A DNA stretch of 64,000 nucleotides from Rhizobium etli CFN 42 (GTDB lineage: Bacteria > Pseudomonadota > Alphaproteobacteria > Rhizobiales > Rhizobiaceae), in the NCBI RefSeq assembly GCF_000092045.1, contig NC_007761.1, positions 2,421,001-2,485,000 on the forward strand, written 5' to 3'. The notes below the pieces were generated by a model that did not search any database, was not told where the DNA came from, and saw only the letters and a program-made list of their open reading frames with translations. Positions 10,854-18,998 of the stretch are shown in pieces (the first letter of the stretch is position 1; every line of letters begins with the position of its first letter). The position numbers and the translations under genes are program-made.

Positions 10854-11348
10854 ATGACCGTACCGCTGCCTCCGCCCAATCGCATCTATCTCCTGCGTCA
10901 TGCCGAGGCCGCCTGGGCCGAACCCGGCCAGCGCGATTTCGACCGGCCGCTCAACGAAAAAGGTTACGGCGATGCCGAGGTTATCGCCGACAAAGCCGCC
11001 GATAAGGGCTACCGTCCCGATCTCCTGATCAGTTCGACGGCGCTGCGCTGCCGCGACACCGCCGATGCCGTCCACCGGGCGATGGGTGTGGCATTGGACG
11101 TGAGTTACATCGACGCGCTCTACAACGCCACGGTCGATACCTATGTCGAAATCGTCGATGCGCAGGACAAGGCCGCCGTCATGCTGGTCGGCCACAACCC
11201 GACGATCGAGCAGGCGCTCGAGGCGCTGATCGGCCACGAGGCCATGGTGAACGCACTTCCCGCCGGCTTTCCGACGGCAGGCCTTGCCGTTGTCGATTTC
11301 GACGCTTCCGCCACCGGCTGGCGGCTTATCGATTTCCTCGTCGTCTGA
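10854..11348 (+). CDS. sixA: SixA-like phosphohistidine phosphatase
   Basis: Histidine phosphatase superfamily member of the SixA group, which removes phosphate from phosphohistidine on Hpt-type proteins. 164 residues from the ATG at 10854 (a TTG two codons upstream is possible). The catalytic RHG-type motif is LLRHAEA near the N-terminus, and the second conserved histidine is in MLVGHNPTIEQAL. Short length and lack of a cap domain agree with SixA. Its target is unknown; CckA or the Hpt protein encoded nearby would be candidates only by proximity. Confidence 0.8.
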   Translation: MTVPLPPPNRIYLLRHAEAAWAEPGQRDFDRPLNEKGYGDAEVIADKAADKGYRPDLLISSTALRCRDTADAVHRAMGVALDVSYIDALYNATVDTYVEIVDAQDKAAVMLVGHNPTIEQALEALIGHEAMVNALPAGFPTAGLAVVDFDASATGWRLIDFLVV

Positions 11349-11423
11349 AGTCTTTCGCTCCGCTTCTTTTGCGAGCAGCGCAGTCTTCCTATATTGCCGG
11401 CAGTCATCAACCGGAATTGCGCC

Positions 11424-12896
11424 TTGCCGCCACGCCTGACATCCCTCGCCGACGACGCCCGCATCGCGTTTGACAATCTCGCCGACAGGGCAAGCGGCCT
11501 CGTCAATCCGACCGTGCGGCTCGGCGTCACCGGCCTCTCCCGTTCCGGCAAGACGGTCTTCATCTCCTCGCTTGTCCACAATCTCCTGCATGGCGGCCGG
11601 CTGCCGCTGTTCGAGCCGGTGCAGTCGGGCCGCGTTTCAGCCGTGCGGCTGGAGCCTCAGCCGGATGATGCCGTGCCCCGTTTCCAATATGAGGATCATA
11701 TCCGGGCGCTGGTGAAGAACCGCGTCTGGCCGGATTCCACTCGCGCCATTTCCGAACTGCGTATCACGCTCGATTATCAGAGCGCCAGCGGCTGGAACCG
11801 CCTGTTCTCGCCCGGCCGGCTGTCAATCGATATCGTCGATTATCCAGGCGAATGGCTGCTCGACCTGCCGCTGCTCGGCAAGGATTACCGCACCTTCAGC
11901 GAGGAAACGATCGCGCTTGCGCAAATTGGGGTGCGCTCCGAGCTGTCGCAGGAATGGTTGGCGCTGACACGTGCCGCCGATATAAATGCCGGCGCCGACG
12001 AGATGGCAGCCCGCGAGCTTGCCACCGCCTTTGCGGGTTACCTCAAGGCCTGCAAGGCCGACGAACGCTCGCTCTCCACCTTGCCGCCCGGGCGCCTACT
12101 TCTGCCCGGCGATCTCGATGGCTCGCCGGCACTGACTTTCGCCCCGCTCGTCCTGTCGCCGGGCGCACGTCCCGATCGCGGCTCTCTCTGGGCGATGATG
12201 GAGCGGCGTTACGAGGCCTATAAATCCGTGGTCGTCAAACCGTTCTTCCGCGAGCATTTCGCCCGTCTCGACCGGCAGATCGTGCTGGTCGACGCGCTGC
12301 AGGCCATGAACCGCGGCCCCGAAGCCCTCCAGGATCTGGAGCGCGCGCTGACCGACGTACTCGCCTGCTTCCGCCCCGGCACCAACTCGCTGCTCTCGTC
12401 GCTGCTGGGGCGCCGCATCGACCGCGTGCTGGTCGCCGCAACCAAGGCCGACCATCTCCATCATGAGAGCCATGATCGGCTCGATGCGCTGACCCGCCGC
12501 CTCGTCGATCGCGCCATCGCCCGCATCGGCATGGCCGGAGCCGGCATAGACGTGATGGCGCTCGCTTCCGTGCGCGCCACGCGCGAGGCATCGGTCAAAC
12601 GCGACGGCCATGAACTGCCTGTCATCGTCGGCACGCCGATGGAGGGCGAAACCATTGCCGGCGAGCGATTCGATGGCCAGAGAAAGACCGCGATCTTCCC
12701 GGGAGACCTGCCGCTCGATCCGGGAAGCCTGTTCGACCGCATCGCCTCTGGCGAGACCGCCGATACCCTGTCCGACGTTAACGTCGTCAGATTCCGGCCG
12801 CCCCATCTCGAGGAGACCGGCGGCATCAAGCTGTCGGTGCCGCATATCCGCCTTGACCGCGCCATGCAGTTCCTGTTCGGAGACCGTCTCGCATGA
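11424..12896 (+). CDS. ycjX: YcjX family P-loop ATPase/GTPase (DUF463)
   Basis: 490 residues. The P-loop GLSRSGKT is at residues 37-44, followed by the family's conserved FISSLVHNLL helix. No ATG precedes the conserved start, so a TTG at 11424 (GGAA at 11412) is the best start; another TTG ten codons earlier lacks a ribosome site. In enterobacteria ycjX belongs to stress-induced operons and the protein is dynamin-like in fold; its role here is not known. The stop overlaps the start of the next gene by four bases, and that gene is the usual partner YcjF. Confidence 0.88.
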   Translation: MPPRLTSLADDARIAFDNLADRASGLVNPTVRLGVTGLSRSGKTVFISSLVHNLLHGGRLPLFEPVQSGRVSAVRLEPQPDDAVPRFQYEDHIRALVKNRVWPDSTRAISELRITLDYQSASGWNRLFSPGRLSIDIVDYPGEWLLDLPLLGKDYRTFSEETIALAQIGVRSELSQEWLALTRAADINAGADEMAARELATAFAGYLKACKADERSLSTLPPGRLLLPGDLDGSPALTFAPLVLSPGARPDRGSLWAMMERRYEAYKSVVVKPFFREHFARLDRQIVLVDALQAMNRGPEALQDLERALTDVLACFRPGTNSLLSSLLGRRIDRVLVAATKADHLHHESHDRLDALTRRLVDRAIARIGMAGAGIDVMALASVRATREASVKRDGHELPVIVGTPMEGETIAGERFDGQRKTAIFPGDLPLDPGSLFDRIASGETADTLSDVNVVRFRPPHLEETGGIKLSVPHIRLDRAMQFLFGDRLA

Positions 12897-13972
12897 GTAA
12901 GCCCCCGTCCGATTTACCGCGTCGCCCACCCGCCGCCTTCGCCTATGAGGATGAGGCTGCCGAGCCGGGCGACAATGGTCGGCAACAGCAAGGCCGACGC
13001 AGACCAGAAAGCTTCTCGGAAGACATCGTCCTGACGCCCGACGAGGAGGATCCCTTCATCAATCCCGACAGGGATCCGAGCGCAGTGGCGGTGGCAACGC
13101 CGCGCAAGCGGCGCACCTCCTTCGGCAAGATCGCACTAGCCGCGTTCGGGATCCTGCTGTCGCTCGGCATTGGTCTCTGGACCGACCGGCTGATCCGCGA
13201 TCTCTTCAGCCGCGCCGATTGGCTGGGCTATGCAGCTCTTGGCGTGCTGGCGATCGGCATCCTCGCCGTGCTCGCCCTCGTCATCCGCGAGGCCGCGGGC
13301 ATGATGCGCCTTGCCGCGGTTCAGACGATCAAGGCAGAAGCAGAGGCGGCGATCCTCGAAACACGGCCGGCGAAGGCTCGCGCCGTCGTTAGCCGCCTCA
13401 CTACGCTTCTTGCGGCCAATCCGGAAACATCGAAGGGCCGGGCAACGCTGAAGGCGACCGAGGGCGAGGTCATCGACCCCCCGCATCTGATCGCCTTGGC
13501 CGAACGAGAACTGCTCGCTCCGCTGGATCGCAAAGCGCGGGCCCTCATCGTCAACGCCTCCAAGCGCGTGTCGATCGTCACCGCCGTCAGCCCGCGCGCG
13601 ATCGTCGATCTGCTTTACGTGCTCTACGAGTCCGTGCGCCTGATCCGCGCCATGGCCGAGCTCTATGGCGGCCGCCCCGGCACGCTCGGCATGTTCCGCC
13701 TGCTGCGTGACGTGCTGGCCCATCTCGCCGTCACCGGCTCGATCGCTGTCGGCGACAGTCTCGTCCAGCAGGTGCTCGGCCATGGGCTGGCCTCGAAGCT
13801 ATCGGCCCGACTCGGCGAAGGCGTGATCAACGGCCTGATGACCGCTCGCATCGGAATCGCGGCGATGGATCTCTGTCGCCCGCTTGCCTTTCGTGCGGTG
13901 AAGCGACCGGGGATCGGCGATTTTATCGGCGATCTCACACCTTCAATGTCGCCGCGCGGCAACAATCCTTAA
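12893..13972 (+). CDS. ycjF: YcjF-like membrane protein (TIGR01620/DUF697)
   Basis: 359 residues, starting inside the ATGA overlap with the upstream gene, so the pair is translationally coupled. A polar N-terminal region (~75 residues) leads to two membrane helices (KIALAAFGILLSLGIGLWTD and LGYAALGVLAIGILAVLALVI), then a conserved soluble region and a C-terminal hydrophobic DUF697-type segment (VLAHLAVTGSIAVGDSLVQQVLG). Function unknown beyond the association with the YcjX ATPase. Confidence 0.87.
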   Translation: MSKPPSDLPRRPPAAFAYEDEAAEPGDNGRQQQGRRRPESFSEDIVLTPDEEDPFINPDRDPSAVAVATPRKRRTSFGKIALAAFGILLSLGIGLWTDRLIRDLFSRADWLGYAALGVLAIGILAVLALVIREAAGMMRLAAVQTIKAEAEAAILETRPAKARAVVSRLTTLLAANPETSKGRATLKATEGEVIDPPHLIALAERELLAPLDRKARALIVNASKRVSIVTAVSPRAIVDLLYVLYESVRLIRAMAELYGGRPGTLGMFRLLRDVLAHLAVTGSIAVGDSLVQQVLGHGLASKLSARLGEGVINGLMTARIGIAAMDLCRPLAFRAVKRPGIGDFIGDLTPSMSPRGNNP

Positions 13973-14181
13973 CCGACGAGGCGATTCCGTAGCTCTCACC
14001 TTCCCGTAGGTGAAGTTGGCGAAGTTAAGCAGATTCAACATCGTAGCCTACGGATCCTACGATCCGCGCGGCGCGACAGAAATCCAATCCTTCGCAATTC
14101 GGCACAATCGAAAGGAAGGATTAACCATTCTTCGGCAAAACTTGGCTCCAGTTCGTGAGTGGTGTTTGCCAAGGAAAATCC

Positions 14182-14733
14182 ATGTATTCGCGCCAGTTCC
14201 TCTTCTTATGCGGCCTCGCCGCCGCGGCATTGTCTCCTGTCGCAGACGTCGCTCCGGCAGCCACTGCCGCAACCCGCGACAAGGCCTTCTTCGAATCCGT
14301 CACCGGTTCCTGGAAAGGCCCCGGCGAGATCGTCGCCGGCAAGTACAAGGGCACCAAATTCACCTGCAACCTGACCGGTGAACCCACCGGCGACAGCACT
14401 GCCGGCATCAAGCTCGACGGCACTTGCCGCGTCGGTGTGTTCAAGCAGCCGATGAGCGCCGTCATCTCGCAGTCGGGCTCCACCTATAAGGGCAAGTTCC
14501 TCGACGGCGCCGCCGGCAAGGGTCTTGACGTCGTCTCCGGCGCCGTCACCGAGGACACCGTCGTGGTCGGCATCAACCGCGCCAAGCTGAATGGCGCCAT
14601 GATCGCCCGCGTGCGTGACGATAAGACGATGAACGTCACAGTGTCGGTCAAGGTCGAAAGCCAGATGATCCCGGTTATCGGCTTGACATTGACTCGTCAG
14701 GTCGACGAAATGGCCGTCGGCTCCATCCAATAG
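14182..14733 (+). CDS. small exported protein of unknown function
   Basis: 183 residues from the ATG at 14182, which has AAGGAAAA six bases upstream. A Sec-type signal peptide is clear (YSRQFLFLCGLAAAALSPVADVAPAATA), with cleavage likely near residue 25-30. The mature part is rich in Gly, Thr and Val with alternating beta-strand-like pattern (GSWKGPGEIVAGKYKGTKF, GSTYKGKFLDGA) and two cysteines (FTCNL, DGTCRV) that could form a periplasmic disulfide. No family recognised with certainty. It is a single gene, convergent with the folate operon. Confidence 0.75.
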   Translation: MYSRQFLFLCGLAAAALSPVADVAPAATAATRDKAFFESVTGSWKGPGEIVAGKYKGTKFTCNLTGEPTGDSTAGIKLDGTCRVGVFKQPMSAVISQSGSTYKGKFLDGAAGKGLDVVSGAVTEDTVVVGINRAKLNGAMIARVRDDKTMNVTVSVKVESQMIPVIGLTLTRQVDEMAVGSIQ

Positions 14734-14795
14734 ACGGACTGCATGACGGGTTTTTCCGAAGCGGCGGGTTTCCCGCCGTTTAGCGTTTTAGTGCC

Positions 14796-15326
14796 TCAGG
14801 CGCTCCGCCACCAGTCGCCGCTGTCATCGGCGACCTCGATGCCGGTCACGTCGGCGTCGAGCAGCCAGTCGCTGACCGGCCGGCCCCTGACGAGAAGGCC
14901 TGGGGCGATATCGGCAAGCGGCATCAGGACGAAACCGCGATCGGTCATACGGGGATGCGGCAACTCCAGCCGCGGCGCCTGCTGGACGACGTTGCCATAG
15001 GTCAGAACGTCGATATCGAGTGTGCGCGGTCCCCAGCGCTCGACACGCTCGCGTTTCATCTCACGCTCGATCGAAAGGCAGACATCGAGCAGCGCCTCTG
15101 GAGGGAGCCGGGTTGCGACCGCGGCGCAGGCATTGAAGAAGAACGATTGGTCCGTCTTGCCCCATGGCGGCGTGCGATAGAGCCGCGACACGGCGGTGAC
15201 ACGACAGTCGTCGCGCTCGTCCAGTCTCTGCAGCGCCGCGGCCATCGCCTTTACCGGATCGCCGATATTGCCGCCGAGGCCGAGTGTGGCTGATTGCGAT
15301 GTAGCCTCAGGCAAAATGCTCAACAC
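14796..15326 (-). CDS. folK: HPPK, folate biosynthesis
   Basis: 2-amino-4-hydroxy-6-hydroxymethyldihydropteridine pyrophosphokinase, transferring pyrophosphate from ATP to the pterin before condensation with pABA. 176 residues. Motifs: LGLGGNIGDP at the N-terminus and RWGPRTLDIDVLTYG, the catalytic Asp pair region. It starts with GTG at 15326 and overlaps the 3' end of folB by 20 bases, so translation is probably coupled. Last gene of folP-folB-folK. Confidence 0.95.
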   Translation of the reverse strand: MLSILPEATSQSATLGLGGNIGDPVKAMAAALQRLDERDDCRVTAVSRLYRTPPWGKTDQSFFFNACAAVATRLPPEALLDVCLSIEREMKRERVERWGPRTLDIDVLTYGNVVQQAPRLELPHPRMTDRGFVLMPLADIAPGLLVRGRPVSDWLLDADVTGIEVADDSGDWWRSA

Positions 15327-15672
15327 TCACCTGCACGAAATCGAGCACGCCGGGCACCGGCGCATTCGGCTTGCGCACCGTGATCTTCGCCCGGCGCACC
15401 TGCGGGAATGTCTGACAGAGGCCCTTGGCGATATCGAGCGCCAGGGCTTCGATGAGGTAGCGTCGCTTGCCGGTGACGATCTCCTCGATCACCGTGAAGG
15501 CAATGCCGTAATTGACGGTGTCGTTGATCGAATCGCTTTCCAGCGCCTCGCCGGCGACGACATCGAGCTCGGCGTCGACGAAGAAGCGCTGGCCGAGGAA
15601 TTCCTCCTCGTCATGCACGCCATGGCGCGCGAAGAAGGCGCAGTTCTGCAGCGTGATCGTGTAGGTAGTCAT
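15307..15672 (-). CDS. folB: dihydroneopterin aldolase
   Basis: Converts 7,8-dihydroneopterin to the hydroxymethylpterin used by FolK. 121 residues, standard length. Family features: FARHGVHDEEEFLGQRF near the N-terminus, the conserved tyrosine in NDTVNYG, and a C-terminal VTVRKPNAP-like strand (ITVRKPNAPVPG). The start overlaps the folP stop as ATGA (15669-15672). Confidence 0.95.
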   Translation of the reverse strand: MTTYTITLQNCAFFARHGVHDEEEFLGQRFFVDAELDVVAGEALESDSINDTVNYGIAFTVIEEIVTGKRRYLIEALALDIAKGLCQTFPQVRRAKITVRKPNAPVPGVLDFVQVSVEHFA

Positions 15673-16574
15673 GTCGGCCGCTTCCTCTCGAATTCCTGGC
15701 GCGCATTGAGCATAGCATCGGCGATAGCAAGCGCATCCCTGTTGATTGCGACATTGTGCACCCGGAAAACCGCAGCCCCTTGAAGCCTGAGCAGCGCGCT
15801 TGATGCGGCCGTCGCCGCATCCCTCTCCGGCGCCTCGCGCCCCGTCACAGCGCCGAGGAAGCGCTTGCGTGACGTGCCGGCAAGCAGCGGCAGGCCGAAG
15901 CGCGAAAGTTCGGAAAACCGCGCCATCAGCTCCAGGTTCTCCTCCGCCGTCTCCTTGGCGAAGCCGAAACCCGGATCGAGCACGATCCGGTCGCTGTTGA
16001 CTCCGGCCGCGGCGGCGATCGCCAGCGACCGTTCGAGGAAATGCGCCTGATCGGCGATCACATCGGCAAGTTTGACCCTGTCACGGCCGGTATGCATGAT
16101 GCAGAGCCCCGCCCCGGTGGCCGCGGCCAGATCCGCGATACCTGCATCTTTCTGCAGTCCGAAGACGTCGTTGACAATATGGGCGCCGGCGCCGACGGCA
16201 AGCCGGGCCGTCTCGGCGCGATAGGTGTCGATCGAGATCAGCGCCTCGGTGCGACCGCGCAGCGCCTCAATCACGGGCAACACACGCGCCTGCTCTTCCG
16301 AAGGGCTGACCGACGCCGCACCCGGCCGGGTCGATTCACCACCGATGTCGACGATCGCAGCACCGTCGCTGACCGCCTGCAATGCGTGTTCGACGGCGGC
16401 ATCGACGGTTTCAAAACGTCCGCCGTCGGAGAAGGAGTCCGGCGTCACATTTATGATCGCCATGATGAGAGAACGACGGCCGAGTTCGATTTCCCGGCCA
16501 TGGCCGACACGCCAGAAACTGCCTTCGAGCCCTGTCACCAGACTTGTCCTATTGATGACGAAAAAAGCCGCCAT
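15669..16574 (-). CDS. folP: dihydropteroate synthase
   Basis: Joins pABA to the pterin pyrophosphate; the sulfonamide target. 301 residues. Diagnostic motifs in order: IINVTPDSFSDGG, VDIGGESTRPGA, IVLDPGFGFAK, LLAGTSRKRF and VFRVHNV. First gene of the three-gene folate operon, with four-base and 20-base overlaps to folB and folK. Its promoter must lie in the short gap (66 bp) to the divergent DUF922 gene. Confidence 0.97.
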   Translation of the reverse strand: MAAFFVINRTSLVTGLEGSFWRVGHGREIELGRRSLIMAIINVTPDSFSDGGRFETVDAAVEHALQAVSDGAAIVDIGGESTRPGAASVSPSEEQARVLPVIEALRGRTEALISIDTYRAETARLAVGAGAHIVNDVFGLQKDAGIADLAAATGAGLCIMHTGRDRVKLADVIADQAHFLERSLAIAAAAGVNSDRIVLDPGFGFAKETAEENLELMARFSELSRFGLPLLAGTSRKRFLGAVTGREAPERDAATAASSALLRLQGAAVFRVHNVAINRDALAIADAMLNARQEFERKRPT

Positions 16575-16640
16575 CCGATATTGCGCTTACGGTGGCTATG
16601 CCCCAAGCTCCTGCCGATTTCAACATGGGTTGCGTTCAGA

Positions 16641-17267
16641 ATGCCGCTTGCAATGCGTTATATGTACCTTCCTGTCGCCTTTTCCATTGCTCTTTCCCTC
16701 AGCAGTCCAGCGGCAGCCGAAGTGATCGCATCGAAAAGTTATTCCTATTTCGACATCCGCGGCAAAACCGCCGATGAGCTCGACCGGGAACTCGGCCGGC
16801 GCGGCCCGACGGCGAGCGGTTCGTCGGCACGCCATCCCGGCGCCACCAAGATTCGCTTCGGCGGCGAGGCCACCTATATCCAGGATAATGGCCGATGCCG
16901 CGTTGGCAATGTCAAGGTCACGGTTCACACCCAGATCATCCTGCCGCGCTGGAACAGCCGCAGAGGCGCCAACAAGGAGCTGTCGATGATATGGGACGCA
17001 CTGTCGAGCGACATCAAGCGCCATGAGGAGCGCCATGCCGAGATCGCCAGAGATCAGGCGCGCGCCATGGAGCGCGCCATTCGCGCATTGCCGCAGCAGC
17101 GCAGCTGCGAGGCCATGCAGGAGCTCGTCTCCAATGAATCAGCTCGCGGTATAGAGGAGCACGATCGGCTGCAGGCGCGATTCGACCGGGTTGAGGCGGT
17201 CAACTTCCAGAAGCGCATGCTGAGATTGCTGAAAAATCGAATCAACGGTCGGGCCGGCGGAAAATAA
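16641..17267 (+). CDS. exported DUF922 protein with HEERH putative zinc motif
   Basis: 208 residues from the ATG at 16641; ATGs at 16653 and 16662 are alternatives and no strong ribosome site decides. A signal peptide (YLPVAFSIALSLSSPAAA) precedes the DUF922 domain, whose hallmark is a HExxH-like zinc-metalloprotease motif, here DIKRHEERHAEIA. Proteolytic activity is predicted for the family but I know of no proof. The C-terminal part is a charged helix. Divergent from the folate operon. Confidence 0.82.
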   Translation: MPLAMRYMYLPVAFSIALSLSSPAAAEVIASKSYSYFDIRGKTADELDRELGRRGPTASGSSARHPGATKIRFGGEATYIQDNGRCRVGNVKVTVHTQIILPRWNSRRGANKELSMIWDALSSDIKRHEERHAEIARDQARAMERAIRALPQQRSCEAMQELVSNESARGIEEHDRLQARFDRVEAVNFQKRMLRLLKNRINGRAGGK

Positions 17268-17429
17268 GGCTTTTCCAGGCTGGTTACGAGGGAAAAAACT
17301 TAGCTGCGCAACGAAACTTGTGGGAAACTTGCCCCTTCCCCAGCGTTTTAATGGTCATTTTTCATCCTGGCAGACTCAACCGGAACGCGTTAATATGAAC
17401 ACATTCGAAAGTTCAGCTACGGCATCTGG

Positions 17430-17543
17430 ACTTTCCTCGTTGGGTTCTCCTGGCGCGTTCCTAAGCCGCGGATGTTCCTCCCTCATCCGTTGGTAATGCG
17501 CCCGCCTCGCCTCGCTCGCACCAGCGCGCGAGGCGTCTTTTTT
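17430..17543 (+). ncRNA. mmgR: candidate trans-acting sRNA, alpha-r8/MmgR-like
   Basis: Start is approximate. A hairpin CGGATG (17469-17474) / CATCCG (17484-17489) displays the loop TTCCTCCCT, an anti-Shine-Dalgarno sequence like the UUUCCUCCCU core I recall for the alpha-r8 (MmgR) sRNAs of Rhizobiales. It is nested in an outer stem GGCGCGTT (17452-17459) / AATGCGCC (17495-17502). A classic terminator follows: CGCCTCGC (17508-17515) / GCGAGGCG (17528-17535), then six T's ending at 17543. No coding frame spans it. In Sinorhizobium MmgR limits polyhydroxybutyrate granules; the same role here is inference. Confidence 0.6.
17508..17543 (+). terminator. terminator of the candidate sRNA
   Basis: Stem CGCCTCGC / GCGAGGCG with an inner CGC/GCG pair, followed by TCTTTTTT (T tract ends at 17543). 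Confidence 0.8.
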
Positions 17544-17569
17544 GTGGTGATGATGTCGGATGTTCGCCT

Positions 17570-17593
17570 CCGAAAATCGATTCCGATTTTCGG
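17570..17593. repeat. palindrome CCGAAAATCG / CGATTTTCGG
   Basis: Perfect 10-bp inverted repeat (17570-17579 and 17584-17593) with loop ATTC. This palindrome type is familiar between genes in Rhizobium genomes. It lies 32 bp past the ferredoxin stop and may end that transcript. Confidence 0.55.
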
Positions 17594-17624
17594 GCCGATG
17601 CGCTGGCGCGAAACGCAGAGCGCC

Positions 17625-17945
17625 TCAGGCTTGGCGTTCGGGCACGTGCACGACGAGCCCGTCATAAGCGGCCTTCATCCGGATCTGACAGGAGAGCCGC
17701 GAGGTCGGGCGCACGTCGAAGGCGAAGTCGAGCATATCCTCTTCCATCGCTTCCGGCTGGCCGACCTTTTCCGTCCATTCCTCGTCGACATAGACGTGAC
17801 AGGTGGCGCAGGCGCAGGCGCCGCCGCATTCGGCCTCGATGCCGGGCACCGAATTGCGCACGGCATTCTCCATCACGGTGGAGCCTTGGTCGACGTCGAG
17901 GTCGAAGCGCGTGCCGTCGAAGGCGACGATGGTAAGTTTGGGCAT
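17625..17945 (-). CDS. adrenodoxin-type 2Fe-2S ferredoxin
   Basis: 106-residue soluble electron carrier. The cluster ligands are visible as C40-x5-C46-x2-C49 and C86, the vertebrate-type/adrenodoxin arrangement rather than the plant type. Similar to the FdxB-like ferredoxins of alphaproteobacteria, whose partners include cytochromes P450 and biosynthetic oxygenases; the partner here cannot be told from the neighbourhood. Starts with ATG at 17943-17945. Monocistronic by appearance. Confidence 0.93.
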   Translation of the reverse strand: MPKLTIVAFDGTRFDLDVDQGSTVMENAVRNSVPGIEAECGGACACATCHVYVDEEWTEKVGQPEAMEEDMLDFAFDVRPTSRLSCQIRMKAAYDGLVVHVPERQA

Positions 17946-18150
17946 CAGAACTATTTCCGGTCTTCAAATGGGTGGGCGGAGTTTCTTCCGACAATTCGAC
18001 GCGTCAGTCAACATTCGGAAATCCGCCCTAACCTCGCAGATCGGGCCTTCGACCGCCGTCTTCAAAGCGTCATCTGGGACGTCGCAAAAAGACCCGTGGT
18101 TCCGCAATGAAACAACGGCCTCGTTCGATCAAAGAAAGAAGATTTGGAGG

Positions 18151-18534
18151 TCAGCCGCGGCAAAGCTTGAGAATGAAATTCTCGGCGTCGAGGACGGCCG
18201 CGCCGAGCGCCGCCAACGCGCTGGCATCGCCGCCGGTCTCTTCGACGACCTCAGCCGTTTGCGACACGCGGAATGCGCCGACCGAACTCGCCGCACCTTT
18301 CAGCCGATGCGCGGCCGCGCCGACACGCACGGTCTCACCGCTCGCCATATCCTGGAGACACGCCCGCGCCTGACGCGCAAACATCTGAAGGACTTCGATT
18401 TCCAGGGACTTGTCGCCCATCGTCTGCTTTGCGAGATGGACGAGATCAATCGGCCGGACCTTAGAGGGGCACGCCCCCTTTGCATTATCAGGCGCTTCGA
18501 ATACGATCTTCAATGCTGCCAGCTGGGCCGCCAT
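18151..18534 (-). CDS. Hpt-domain phosphotransfer protein
   Basis: 127 residues. The Hpt phosphoacceptor motif is AAHRLKGAASSVGA with the histidine at residue 76, on a four-helix-bundle-like sequence. No catalytic or receiver domain is attached, so it is a free-standing relay protein. It is not ChpT, which is larger and histidine-kinase-like. It shares its upstream region, with CtrA-like sites, with the giant divergent gene. Its kinase partner is unknown. Confidence 0.85.
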   Translation of the reverse strand: MAAQLAALKIVFEAPDNAKGACPSKVRPIDLVHLAKQTMGDKSLEIEVLQMFARQARACLQDMASGETVRVGAAAHRLKGAASSVGAFRVSQTAEVVEETGGDASALAALGAAVLDAENFILKLCRG

Positions 18535-18643
18535 TTGCCATTTCTCCCGTCTCAGATCGTCCGCACTTGCTACAGTTCTGCGTCACGAGGGTGGCCATCG
18601 CGTTAAATTCCGGCACATCGGGCGCGGAAATCTCACGGTATGG

Positions 18644-18657
18644 TTAACATCCGTTAA
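18644..18657. promoter_or_regulatory. near-consensus CtrA half-site pair
   Basis: TTAA-N6-TTAA (18644-18647, 18654-18657); the spacer is one base shorter than the CtrA optimum. It lies 110 bp upstream of the Hpt gene start. Confidence 0.4.
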
Positions 18658-18705
18658 ATATCCCTAAATTATTGGTTTTTAAGCGGGGCATCGGATTTAA
18701 AGGTG

Positions 18706-18721
18706 TTAACAACGAGTTAAC
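18706..18721 (+). promoter_or_regulatory. perfect CtrA box
   Basis: TTAA-CAACGAG-TTAAC, an exact match to TTAA-N7-TTAAC, the CtrA consensus of alphaproteobacteria. It lies 278 bp upstream of the giant gene and 172 bp upstream of the Hpt gene. Cell-cycle control of either gene is inference. Confidence 0.65.
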
Positions 18722-18998
18722 GAGCCACAAATCTCAAGCCTTCATTAATTGTGTGCAGAGCCCAGATGTGTCACTACGATACTGGTGGAGCGGGTTTATG
18801 GTACGCGCCTTTGCCGAGTGAGTGGATAATGGTAGTGTTTTGATACCTTCCGTTTGAAAAAGCGGCTATCTACTCTGAAATGACATGCTTATCCGTCCGC
18901 GGTTGGGATGGATGGCCGTTACGGCAAAGTTGTTCCCGGACAAGGTGGAAGCCGGGGATGTGCTGCCGGGCCGGCCGACAGTAACGAGGCGTAACCGA

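Larger units (their letters stand above)
18535..18998. promoter_or_regulatory. AT-rich divergent control region, Hpt gene / giant GPR gene
   Basis: 464 bp with no gene; far more AT-rich than its surroundings between about 18640 and 18760. It contains one perfect and one near-perfect CtrA-type motif and further TTTAA/TTAA words. The frame of the giant gene is open back to 18885, but the GAGG ribosome site at 18986-18989 supports the start at 18999. Confidence 0.65.
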
